Notes under the pieces: model-generated
Database searches by the model: none
Seen by the model: the letters and a program-made list of their open reading frames with translations, nothing else
Told to the model about the DNA's origin: nothing
Program-made: the position numbers and the translations under genes
Part shown: piece after piece, positions 17,027 to 23,425 of the stretch
Position numbering within the stretch: position 1 is the stretch's first letter
Layout of the letters: every line of letters begins with the position of its first letter
Source of the DNA: an uncultured Eubacteriales bacterium
GTDB taxonomy: Bacteria > Bacillota > Clostridia > Oscillospirales > CAG-272
Length of the DNA stretch: 38,793 nt
Direction: 5' to 3'
Assembly: GCA_934481325.1 (NCBI GenBank)
Contig: CAKSPL010000002.1
Coordinates: 1-38,793, forward strand

Positions 17027-17063
17027 AAAAGAAACCCGTATGCTCTGCGTTCGGGTTTCTTTT
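17027..17063 (+). terminator. Terminator of the fumC-hdr-flx-frd operon
   Basis: AAAAGAAACCCG (17027-17038) pairs perfectly with CGGGTTTCTTTT (17052-17063) around a 13-nt loop, with the T-rich side at the end. Confidence 0.8.
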
Positions 17064-17172
17064 GCGTTCTCAGTCCGACAGGTACTCCTATAAGCGGAAA
17101 TTTCTCGGCAGGGAGGACTATTTTTGGGAATCGCTGTTTTTTTGGATTTTTCTGCCCGCTTTCTTTGCAGGG
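17064..17172. other. Intergenic stretch before repeat copy C
   Basis: No gene could be supported. T-rich runs occur around 17120-17160. With copy C (17173-17396) this fills the gap between convergent genes. Confidence 0.35.
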
Positions 17173-17396
17173 AGCAGGCGCAAAGAAAGTGGACAAAGAA
17201 ACGCCGAAAGGAGACGCGCCAGAGAATGGACTCCTTCCAAAATCTTTGCACGGCTGATGTGGGACTTTGGGTGCGTGAACTCAAGGCAACAAACGAGCCG
17301 CTGCATTACAGGAAATTTTCCCGGGGGGAGTTCTCCTTTTGTTTGAAAGGTTTTGAAGGGGGTCAAGGGGGTGCCTTGCAGGGAAGGCACCCCCTT
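17173..17396 (+). repeat. Structured intergenic repeat element, copy C
   Basis: It shares the lead-in with copy A (GCAGGCGCAAAGAAA ... GACGCGCCA). It lacks the left hairpin and has the core from GGACTCCTTCC with the hairpin CTTTGGGT/ACTCAAGG. It has lost the CCGTC-gaa-GACGG segment. It keeps the right module TTTGAAAGGTTTTGAAGG and ends in the hairpin GGGGGTGCCTT/AAGGCACCCCC. It lies between the convergent transporter and 4Fe-4S protein genes. Confidence 0.8.
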
Positions 17397-17417
17397 GCGC
17401 ATCCCCCGCGCCCCCGA

Positions 17418-18197
17418 TTAGTTGTTCAGCAGGTGCCCGTCAACCGAAACGGTCACAACCTGCCACGGGATAAATTTTCCGCTAGTTTTCAGGGCATTGA
17501 TTGCCGCCTGTTGAAGTCCGCCACAGCAGGGGACCTCCATTCGCACCACCGTTACACTGCGGATGTCGTTATTCCGGATGATTTCGGTCAGCTTTTCGCT
17601 GTAATCCACCGCATCCAGCTTCGGGCATCCGATCAGCGTAATTTTGCCGCGCATCAATTCCTCGTGCAGTCCGGCATAGGCAAAGGCGGTGCAGTCGGCG
17701 GCAATCAGCAGGTTGGCACCGTCAAAATACGGCGCGTTGACAGGCACCAGCCTGATCTGGCAGGGCCATTGCCCCAAGCGCGAAATCGGCGTGCGCGTTG
17801 TGGCTCCCACCGTGTCGCCCGGTTCCTCGCGGCGAAATTGCCGCAACCGATGCCCCGGGCAACCGTGAAAACCACCGTGCGCACCGCCGCCCGTGGCAAA
17901 ATCACCCACGGCAAAATCACCCGCGGCAAAATCCCCCGCGCCGCCGCCCGCGGCGGTTTTTTTCTTTTGACGCGCCGCCACTGCCGCCGCATCGTACGCC
18001 GCCGCTTCCCGCTCGGTAAAGCGGATGGCTCCCGTGGGGCATTCGGGCAGGCAGTCCCCCATTCCGTCACAATAATCGTCCCGAATCAGCTTTGCCTTTC
18101 CGTTTACCATCGCAATGGCACCCTCGTGGCAGGCATTTGCACACGCGCCGCAGCCGTTGCACTTTTCTTCGTCTATTTCGATGATTTTTCGGATCAT
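17418..18197 (-). CDS. 4Fe-4S binding protein of the Crp-linked ferredoxin family, with internal pentapeptide repeat
   Basis: The 259-residue protein opens with two ferredoxin motifs: C13-x2-C-x2-C-x3-C23, and the variant C43-x5-C49-x3-C53. Then comes a low-complexity linker (about 80-110) with three GDFAx units encoded by a 15-bp DNA repeat. The C-terminal domain has a QWP motif (143-145), a LIAADCTAFAYAGLH segment, LIGCPKLD (188-195) and VPCCGG (222-227). This family is commonly found next to Crp/Fnr regulators in anaerobes. The role is not established, but the cysteine pattern suggests redox sensing or electron transfer. It is divergent from a Crp/Fnr gene and is probably activated by it. 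AAGGAGG precedes the start. Confidence 0.8.
   Translation of the reverse strand: MIRKIIEIDEEKCNGCGACANACHEGAIAMVNGKAKLIRDDYCDGMGDCLPECPTGAIRFTEREAAAYDAAAVAARQKKKTAAGGGAGDFAAGDFAVGDFATGGGAHGGFHGCPGHRLRQFRREEPGDTVGATTRTPISRLGQWPCQIRLVPVNAPYFDGANLLIAADCTAFAYAGLHEELMRGKITLIGCPKLDAVDYSEKLTEIIRNNDIRSVTVVRMEVPCCGGLQQAAINALKTSGKFIPWQVVTVSVDGHLLNN
17895..17939. repeat. 15-bp tandem repeat (3 units) inside the 4Fe-4S protein gene
   Basis: GGCAAAATCACCCAC, GGCAAAATCACCCGC and GGCAAAATCCCCCGC follow one another exactly and encode GDFAA/GDFAV/GDFAT on the minus strand. The reading frame is kept because the unit is five codons. Confidence 0.85.
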
Positions 18198-18226
18198 TTT
18201 TTGTCCTCCTTCGCTTTTCTGAGTGC

Positions 18227-18232
18227 ATTATA
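18227..18232 (-). promoter_or_regulatory. -10 box of the 4Fe-4S protein gene
   Basis: TATAAT on the minus strand, 30 bp upstream of the start codon, without a recognisable -35. The Crp-type palindrome lies where an activator would replace the -35 contact (centre -41.5 if transcription starts 7 nt after the box). Confidence 0.6.
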
Positions 18233-18254
18233 GCGCGTTTTCTGACGTTTGTAT

Positions 18255-18268
18255 GTGGTTATAACCAC
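18255..18268. promoter_or_regulatory. Perfect 14-bp palindrome, probable Crp/Fnr-family operator
   Basis: GTGGTTATAACCAC is a perfect inverted repeat between the divergent 4Fe-4S protein and Crp-family genes. Its centre lies at -41.5 of the 4Fe-4S gene promoter and -61.5 of the regulator promoter, assuming transcription starts 7 nt downstream of each -10. These are the classic class II and class I Crp/Fnr activation positions. The binding protein is inferred to be the adjacent regulator. Confidence 0.65.
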
Positions 18269-18287
18269 GAAATTTTCGGTTTTGGAC

Positions 18288-18316
18288 TTGAATTTCGGAT
18301 TCCCGATGCGTACAAT
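18288..18316 (+). promoter_or_regulatory. Promoter of the Crp/Fnr-family gene
   Basis: TTGAAT (18288-18293), 17-bp spacer, TACAAT (18311-18316), 25 bp before the start codon. Confidence 0.6.
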
Positions 18317-18341
18317 AAAAGAAAACACCAAGGAGGCAGAA

Positions 18342-18980
18342 ATGGAAACCCTGCTGTTGGAAGTGCTGAACGAGGCGGAGCGGGCGGATTTGGAATCCTT
18401 ATCCGCCGTCCGACGCGCGCATTACCGAAAAGGAGAATATATTCTGCACGCCGAGGATACGGTGCGGGAGGTCGGCAGTGTGCTTTCGGGCAGTGTGATT
18501 TTGGAATATGTGGATCTTTGGGGCAATCGGAGTATCCTCGGGCGCGCGGAGGCGGGGCAGATTTTCGCGGAGACTTATGCGCTCTCCCGCCGCCCGCTGA
18601 CGGTGGATGCGGTAGCCGCAGAGGATACCGAGGTGCTGTTTTTGGATATTTCCCGCGTAACAGACCCCGCCCATTCGGCGCGGGCGTGGTATCCGAAGCT
18701 GCTTTTTCGCCTGCTGACGCTCACGGCGGATAAGAACCGTGTGCTTTCCCGCCGCATTTTCTGTACCTCCGCCAAAACCATCCGGGCGCGGCTGAACACT
18801 TACTTTTCACTGATGGCAAAGGAGACGGGCAGTACAACCTTTTGTATTCCGTTTGACCGCCGCCAGATGGCGGATTATCTCAATCTGGATCGCAGTGCGC
18901 TTTCCAAGGAATTGGGCAAAATGCGCGACGAGGGGCTGATTGAATTTTATAAGAATACCTTTCGCCTGAAACGGTTGTAA
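18342..18980 (+). CDS. Crp/Fnr-family transcriptional regulator
   Basis: The 212-residue protein has an N-terminal cyclic-nucleotide-binding-like beta-barrel (about 20-130, with VLSGSVILEYVDLWGNRSILG) and a C-terminal winged helix (about 140-212) whose recognition region is FDRRQMADYLNLDRSALSKELGKM. No N-terminal cysteine cluster typical of Fnr is present, so it probably senses a small molecule or haem, as HcpR/CooA-type members do. The start at 18342 has AAGGAGG; the frame is open further upstream, but that part overlaps the promoter and palindrome. It is divergent from the 4Fe-4S protein gene. Confidence 0.88.
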   Translation: METLLLEVLNEAERADLESLSAVRRAHYRKGEYILHAEDTVREVGSVLSGSVILEYVDLWGNRSILGRAEAGQIFAETYALSRRPLTVDAVAAEDTEVLFLDISRVTDPAHSARAWYPKLLFRLLTLTADKNRVLSRRIFCTSAKTIRARLNTYFSLMAKETGSTTFCIPFDRRQMADYLNLDRSALSKELGKMRDEGLIEFYKNTFRLKRL

Positions 18981-18989
18981 GGGGAAAGC

Positions 18990-19016
18990 CCCCGGGCAAG
19001 CATCACCCGCCCGGGG
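18990..19016 (+). terminator. GC-rich hairpin after the Crp-family gene
   Basis: CCCCGGGC (18990-18997) pairs with GCCCGGGG (19009-19016), 10 nt after the stop codon. Only a short CTTTT follows, so it is a weak or hairpin-only terminator. Confidence 0.5.
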
Positions 19017-19109
19017 CGTGGTACTTTTGTGGTACCGGATACAAAAAGAGTACCGGCACAAAGAGAATTCGCGCGGCAATTGCGGTTTGCCCGCGAAAAT
19101 AGAGAAAAA

Positions 19110-19230
19110 GTACCGCGATACAAAAAGTGCGGCGGTCGGGGGAACCCGCGCAAAGGGGAAAACAGAAAAGCATCGGGATGTGAAAAGCGTGGCGGTTGGG
19201 GGAACCCGCGCAAAGGGAAAAAACAGAAAA
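19110..19230. repeat. Intergenic 60-bp tandem repeat, about two units
   Basis: Units at 19110-19169 and 19170-19230 share GGGGGAACCCGCGCAAAGGG and an AAACAGAAAA end. A degenerate unit precedes them and a partial unit runs into the hairpin at 19220. The rest of 19017-19219 holds no supported gene; long open frames there come from the repeats. Confidence 0.75.
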
Positions 19231-19259
19231 ACACCGCGATTGCGGTGCTTTTCTGTTTT
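19220..19259 (-). terminator. Long bidirectional terminator-like hairpin next to a tRNA 3'-end remnant
   Basis: An 18-bp stem with one mismatch: AAAACAGAAAAACACCGC (19220-19237), loop GATT, GCGGTGCTTTTCTGTTTT (19242-19259). It lies just downstream, in minus-strand sense, of a fragment identical to the tRNA-Glu 3' end. Confidence 0.65.
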
Positions 19260-19274
19260 GGTGACCCCTACGGG
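19260..19274 (-). pseudogene. tRNA-Glu 3'-end remnant
   Basis: GGTGACCCCTACGGG at 19260 is identical to the acceptor/T-stem end plus CCA of the tRNA-Glu gene at 19415. No tRNA body is found beyond it: no anticodon arm can be built from 19275-19378. Like the intact gene it is followed by a terminator hairpin, so it looks like a partial duplication of the tRNA-terminator unit. Confidence 0.55.
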
Positions 19275-19378
19275 GAGATCATTGCGAACGCTGCGCGTCC
19301 GCTCCGGTTGCGTATGGTTCCGGCGAAAGGCGGTGTGGCAACCGAAAGGGTTCGATTCTGCGAAAGGAATCACAATAA

Positions 19379-19410
19379 GAAAAAGAAGCGCACACTGTGC
19401 GCTTCTTTTC
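19379..19410 (-). terminator. Terminator of tRNA-Glu
   Basis: A near-perfect palindrome, GAAGCGCACA-c-TGTGCGCTTC, flanked by A and T runs. Read on the minus strand it ends in TTTTTCTT. Confidence 0.75.
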
Positions 19411-19414
19411 TGAT

Positions 19415-19489
19415 TGGTGACCCCTACGGGAATCGAACCCATGCCTTCGCCGTGAGAGGGCGACGTCTTAGCCGCTTGACTAAGGGGCC
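19415..19489 (-). tRNA. tRNA-Glu (anticodon CTC)
   Basis: The minus strand folds as a full cloverleaf: acceptor GGCCCCT/AGGGGTC with one G-T pair, anticodon stem TCGCC/GGCGA with loop CTCTCAC (anticodon CTC, reading GAG), and T-loop GGTTCGATTCC. The 3' CCA is encoded (19417-19415). A promoter and a terminator flank it. Confidence 0.95.
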
Positions 19490-19506
19490 TTACGGAATGC
19501 TTTGCT

Positions 19507-19535
19507 ATTATAACACATTCCGCGCGGAATTGCAA
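19507..19535 (-). promoter_or_regulatory. Promoter of tRNA-Glu
   Basis: Minus strand TTGCAA (19535-19530), 17-bp spacer, TATAAT (19512-19507); transcription would start about 11 nt before the mature tRNA. Confidence 0.75.
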
Positions 19536-19576
19536 CCCCTTTTTGCAAAATTTTTTGATTTTTTTGCGGTTTTCTT

Positions 19577-20860
19577 TTACGGTGCATCCTCTTGTCGGAA
19601 ACGGTACAGTTTTTGCATCAGCGGGAGTTTTTCCGGGTCGCTCCCGGTGATCAGCACCCGCCCCGGGTACCACGCGGGGGGCAATGGCTCCGGTAGATCG
19701 TGCGCCTGCGCGGCGGGCGCGCGGAGGATGGCGGGCGTGCAGGGCGTGGCAGGTGCGTAGGGCGTGACGGGTGTGCAGGGCGTGGCAGGTGCGCGAGGGG
19801 CGGCAGGTGTGCGGGGAACGGCGGTCGTTGTGCCGAGGTTCGGGGCGGTGTTTGCGTTGAGGTTCGTGCCGACACCCGCGGCGGCGGTTGCGCTGACACC
19901 TGTGCCGATGCTCGCACTGTCATCTGTGACAGAGTTCGCGTCAAAACCTGCGGCGGTGTTTGGGGCGGAGCCTGTGCGGATGCCCGGGGTGGCGTTCGTC
20001 CCGGGGTCTGCGTTGCGGGGCGGTTTTTTGATCAAAAAGTATTTGAAATTGCCCGAGATGAAATCTGCGTCGGTTGGCGTGGCGAAATCTGTGCCGAGGT
20101 CCGGGGCGGTATTCGTTCCGATATTTGCGCCGGCGCGATTGCCGATGGTTAAGGCAAAATCCGCCCCGGCGGTTGCGCCGCGCAACAGTCCCGCCGCCGC
20201 AAGGCGGCGTACCGTTTCCTTTGCGGTGCCTGCCGCGCCGTCAAAAAACGGCACGGGATACCCCAGCGCACGGTGAAGTGCGCCCGAAAGGAACGGAAAA
20301 TGCGTGCATCCCAGCACCACGGCATCAAAACGCACGCCGCGATACGGTGCCAGCAGCTCGGTCAGGTATTTTTCCGGGGCTTCCCCCCAAAACACGCCCG
20401 CCTCCGCAAAGCGCACCATTCCGGGGGCAGCAAGTGCCGTTACCGACCCGCCGGCGGCTTCTGCCTTTTGAACCGCAGTTCGGAATTTTCCGCCCTCCAG
20501 CGTTGCCTCGGTTGCCAGCACCAGTACGCGGGGGCGGGGGCAGACGCGAAGGGCGGGGGCGAGAGCCGGTTCCATCCCGATGACGGGTAATTCCGTGCGG
20601 GCGCGCAATTCCGCCGCCGCCACCGAGGTGGCGGTGTTGCAGGCAAGCACCAGAGCCTTGGCGCGGCAAAGGAGCCGCATTGCACGCGCGAGAACGATTT
20701 TTTGGATTTCCTGCCTTGTTTTTTCCCCATACGGGGCGTTGGCACAGTCACCGAAATACAGAAAGCTCTCGGCGGGCAGTGCTTTTTGCAGTTCCCGAAG
20801 GACACCGATGCCCCCAACGCCGGAGTCCAGCACGGCGATGGGGGCGGTGATACACTTCAT
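19577..20860 (-). CDS. murI: Glutamate racemase with a large low-complexity insertion
   Basis: MurI interconverts L- and D-glutamate for peptidoglycan. The first 230 residues are typical: DSGVGGIGV (12-20), FGDCANAPYGEK (36-47), catalytic Cys74 in ACNTATS and Cys185 in GCTHFPFL. The protein is 427 residues long, while the family is usually 255-280. The extra length is a roughly 160-residue Ala/Thr/Pro/Gly/Asn-rich block (about 236-395, encoded by 19676-20155) placed before the last strand and helix (VLITGSDPEKLPLMQKLY). Within it a PATPCTP motif recurs in a 12-residue period. The block has no stop or frameshift, so the gene may be active. The start overlaps the upstream stop codon by 1 nt. 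Confidence 0.88.
   Translation of the reverse strand: MKCITAPIAVLDSGVGGIGVLRELQKALPAESFLYFGDCANAPYGEKTRQEIQKIVLARAMRLLCRAKALVLACNTATSVAAAELRARTELPVIGMEPALAPALRVCPRPRVLVLATEATLEGGKFRTAVQKAEAAGGSVTALAAPGMVRFAEAGVFWGEAPEKYLTELLAPYRGVRFDAVVLGCTHFPFLSGALHRALGYPVPFFDGAAGTAKETVRRLAAAGLLRGATAGADFALTIGNRAGANIGTNTAPDLGTDFATPTDADFISGNFKYFLIKKPPRNADPGTNATPGIRTGSAPNTAAGFDANSVTDDSASIGTGVSATAAAGVGTNLNANTAPNLGTTTAVPRTPAAPRAPATPCTPVTPYAPATPCTPAILRAPAAQAHDLPEPLPPAWYPGRVLITGSDPEKLPLMQKLYRFRQEDAP
19676..20155 (-). repeat. In-frame low-complexity expansion inside murI
   Basis: The block encodes about 160 residues of degenerate GTNT/APNLGT-type and PATPCTP-type repeats. The 19730-19800 part shows a clear DNA repeat (GGCGTGCAGGGCGTGGCAGG and variants). 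Confidence 0.7.
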
Positions 20861-21432
20861 TATTTTTCAGCCTTGGCGGCGTTTTCCGCCCCTTGCTTCA
20901 ACAGTCCAGAAAACTCCTCCACCAATGCCGAAAGGTTGGAAAGGTGAGAGGTGGACGGCGTTTGCAGTGCCGCCATATCCGTGGTGACGGTATGCGTTTG
21001 TCCCAGCTCCGTTACGCTGAGGGTCACGGTTACCGTCCCTTCCGGTGCGTCGGCTCCGGTCAGGGTTTTGGTGGTCATATCCTCGGGCAGATTTTTGAAA
21101 TTATGTTCCAGAACGGTATTGTAATAAGCGGCAAGCACGGCGGTAAAATCGATGCGGTAGGTCACACCGCCGGAAACGATTTCGCCGCGGGCGGTATCCA
21201 GCACGTCATCGCCCTTACAGAAGCGCACTGCAAAGTCCTCGGTGTATCCGTGCCGGTCAAAAAATTCATTGGTATTGCCGCGGTCGTCGTTCTCCTGCCC
21301 GTTCTGCGCTCCGTCGTCGGCAGGCGGGAACAAGACTCCGTCCCCTCCCGGCAGCGGTTCGGTTTTTTTGCACGCGGAAAGCGATAACAGCAACAGCAGT
21401 GCCGCAAGGCAGACCAAAATCTTTTTTCTCAT
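20860..21432 (-). CDS. Predicted lipoprotein of unknown function
   Basis: The 190-residue protein has a lipoprotein signal peptide (MRKK, then a Leu-rich stretch) ending in the lipobox LSAC with Cys21. An acidic Asp/Asn/Gly-rich linker (about 28-55) follows, then a single domain of unknown type. I do not recognise a family. It should sit on the outer face of the membrane. The gene follows dus by 30 nt with GGGAGGAAA before the start, and overlaps murI by 1 nt, so it is the third gene of the operon. Confidence 0.75.
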   Translation of the reverse strand: MRKKILVCLAALLLLLSLSACKKTEPLPGGDGVLFPPADDGAQNGQENDDRGNTNEFFDRHGYTEDFAVRFCKGDDVLDTARGEIVSGGVTYRIDFTAVLAAYYNTVLEHNFKNLPEDMTTKTLTGADAPEGTVTVTLSVTELGQTHTVTTDMAALQTPSTSHLSNLSALVEEFSGLLKQGAENAAKAEK

Positions 21433-21462
21433 CGGATTTCCTCCCTGTTCGGATTACAGCAT

Positions 21463-22473
21463 TTACGGATCAAGGCGGGAAAGCACCTCCCGCACCTCCT
21501 CTATGGTGGTTACGCGCATCAGCGCGTCCCGCACGGCGGGCGCGCCGCGCATCCCCTTGGTATACCACGCAAGGTGCTTGCGCGCCTCCGGCACGCCGAT
21601 ACGCTCGCCCTTCCTTTTCACAATGTCCGCCGTGTGCGCAAGAGCCACGGCAAGGCGTTCCCGCACGGTGGGCGGGGTGTAAGGGCGATTTTCCAGCATT
21701 GCCAGCGTTTCGGCAAACAAAAACGGGTTTCCGAGTGCCCCGCGGGCAAGCATCACTCCGTCACACCCGGTGGTTTCCAACATTCTTTGAACATCCGCGG
21801 CGCAAAACAGGTCCCCGTTTCCGATTACGGGAATCGAGACCGCTTTTTTGACTGCCGCGATGACGCGATTGTCACTGCCCGGCTGATAAAACTGCTGTCT
21901 GGTGCGCCCGTGGATGCAGATTGCCGCCGCGCCGGCGGCTTCCAGCCGTTTTGCCAGCTCCGGGGCAACGATGCTGTTCGCATCCCACCCGGCGCGCAAT
22001 TTCACGGTTACGGGCAGATGCACAGCGTGCACCACGGCGCGCACGATTGCCTCCGCCCGCCGCGGGTCGCGCAAAAGCGCGCTACCTTCTCCGTTTTTGA
22101 CAACCTTTTCCACGGGACAGCCCATATTCAGGTCAATCGCCGCGGGGGAAAGGCTCCCGCGCCGCCCGCGGTATTCGCCGCATTCCAGCATTGCCGCCGC
22201 CCGAGCGAGAAATTCCGGCTCCGCGCCGAAAAGCTGAATTGCCATCGGCGTGCTGTCCGCCTCCACCTCCGCCAATCGGGCGGTGCGGGCGGGTGCCGTT
22301 TCTTTTCCGTTTTGCTCAAAGCACAGGGCCTTGGCGGAAATCATTTCACTGACAGTATATTCCGCTCCGAATTTTTTGCAAAGCGCGCGGAACGCGGCGT
22401 CCCCCACGCCCGCCATCGGAGCCAGAAACAGCCCGTGCGGCACGGTTATCGTGCCGATGCGAACAGCGGGCAT
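21463..22473 (-). CDS. dusB: tRNA-dihydrouridine synthase, DusB-like
   Basis: The 336-residue flavoenzyme reduces uridines in the tRNA D-loop. Its TIM-barrel motifs are LAPMAGVGDAAFR near the N-terminus, MAIQLFGAEPE, AIDLNMGCPVEKVVKNGEGSALL with the catalytic Cys, VTVKLRAGWD, CIHGRTRQQFYQP, VIGNGDLF, and GVMLARGALGNP. The start is the ATG at 22473, which overlaps the upstream stop by 1 nt; the frame is open 18 codons further, but only inside the preceding gene. The dusB symbol follows the usual Firmicutes family; DusC-type specificity cannot be excluded. Confidence 0.92.
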   Translation of the reverse strand: MPAVRIGTITVPHGLFLAPMAGVGDAAFRALCKKFGAEYTVSEMISAKALCFEQNGKETAPARTARLAEVEADSTPMAIQLFGAEPEFLARAAAMLECGEYRGRRGSLSPAAIDLNMGCPVEKVVKNGEGSALLRDPRRAEAIVRAVVHAVHLPVTVKLRAGWDANSIVAPELAKRLEAAGAAAICIHGRTRQQFYQPGSDNRVIAAVKKAVSIPVIGNGDLFCAADVQRMLETTGCDGVMLARGALGNPFLFAETLAMLENRPYTPPTVRERLAVALAHTADIVKRKGERIGVPEARKHLAWYTKGMRGAPAVRDALMRVTTIEEVREVLSRLDP

Positions 22474-23117
22474 CAGCCGTTGTACAGGCGCGTCATCCGG
22501 CACGCCTCGGTATGAATCCTCTGGCACAGCTCCACGGGGATGCCCGCCGCCACGCCGGGGTCTTTGATGGAATTGACGTCAATAATCCGCTTGCGTCCCG
22601 TAACGGTGTAAAAAACGGTGACGGCGGCAACGTAGCTACCCACCGGGGTGGCGTGATTGCCGTCCTCCCGATAGAGCGTTTCTGCGGGTTCGTGCAGGAG
22701 AATCCGCGTAAAAACCTCTCCTGCCGGGGCAAAAAAGCACCCGTTGGCACGGCAGAACGCGTGATAGGCATCGGTCATCGGACGCTGTGCCGCCCGGTTG
22801 TCACGCCGCGCCCACGGCATATACAGATAAAAGCGGGAGCCTGCCTTATCCGCCAGCTCCTTGATTGCCTTTGCACCCTCACGGAACGCCGCGGCGTCAA
22901 AGGCGGCGGCACTGTCCTGCGCCACCACCGCATCGTATTCCCCGCACCGGATGTTGAACGGAATATCGGGAACCGACAGGTGAAAAAGCAGGTTTTTTCC
23001 GCCCTCGGTAAGCATCGTTACGTGGGTCTTCTGCCCGGTGGCTTCCAAAAGCCGCTTCACGATCTCCGGCATTGAATTATAATATGTATGACTGTTTCCG
23101 ATAAATAACAGTTTCAT
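22473..23117 (-). CDS. SGNH/GDSL-type hydrolase
   Basis: The 214-residue protein begins MKLLFIGNSHT, with the nucleophile Ser9 in a GNSH block. It has a late DGNHATPVGSYVAA block that supplies the catalytic Asp/His, as in family members with D-G-x-H near the C-terminus. No signal peptide is visible, so it is probably cytoplasmic. The substrate (an ester or acetyl group on carbohydrate) cannot be told. The start at 23117 has AAGGCGAGGC upstream; the longer open frame is not supported by a ribosome-binding site. It is the first gene of the operon and has a strong promoter. Confidence 0.78.
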   Translation of the reverse strand: MKLLFIGNSHTYYNSMPEIVKRLLEATGQKTHVTMLTEGGKNLLFHLSVPDIPFNIRCGEYDAVVAQDSAAAFDAAAFREGAKAIKELADKAGSRFYLYMPWARRDNRAAQRPMTDAYHAFCRANGCFFAPAGEVFTRILLHEPAETLYREDGNHATPVGSYVAAVTVFYTVTGRKRIIDVNSIKDPGVAAGIPVELCQRIHTEACRMTRLYNG

Positions 23118-23150
23118 AAAAGCCTCGCCTTTGCACAAATTTTCAGTATT

Positions 23151-23179
23151 ATCATAGCACAAAGCCCGCGGTTTGTCAA
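23151..23179 (-). promoter_or_regulatory. Promoter of the SGNH-dus-lipoprotein-murI operon
   Basis: Minus strand TTGACA (23179-23174), 17-bp spacer, TATGAT (23156-23151). Confidence 0.75.
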
Positions 23180-23353
23180 GCAAAGAGGGCGCGAATTGGG
23201 GCGGGAAAAACCGGTTCTTTTTCCGCCCCCCCGGAAAAGTTTTCACCGCAAAAACCGCCCCGCCCCGCCCGCCGCCCCCGCGGTTTGGCAAAATCCGCCA
23301 CCGAGCCTGACGCTTTTGCACCTCACCGGTCGTTTTCTCTGCACGATTGGGGC
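23180..23353. other. Intergenic region with a GC-rich hairpin
   Basis: Between divergent promoters. GGGGCGG (23198-23204) and CCGCCCC (23223-23229), extended by A/T runs, form a hairpin. A C-rich run follows at 23223-23280. No gene seen. Confidence 0.4.
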
Positions 23354-23382
23354 TTGACCGCAGGAATAAAGTGTGGTACCAT
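23354..23382 (+). promoter_or_regulatory. Promoter of the LRR lipoprotein gene
   Basis: TTGACC (23354-23359), 17-bp spacer, TACCAT (23377-23382). Confidence 0.6.
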
Positions 23383-23425
23383 CGGCATACACACCCCCAA
23401 AAACGGGGCGAAAGGAGGAAGAAAA

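Noticed and set aside
19017..19378. Short protein-coding frames in the repeat region upstream of tRNA-Glu
   Set aside because: The peptides reflect the 60-bp repeats (FPFARVPPTA-type) and tRNA-like sequence; no start with a ribosome-binding site and no domain.
19275..19378. A second complete tRNA gene
   Set aside because: Only the 3' end matches. A GGTTCGATTC at 19348-19357 is on the opposite strand and no anticodon stem or acceptor pairing could be built.
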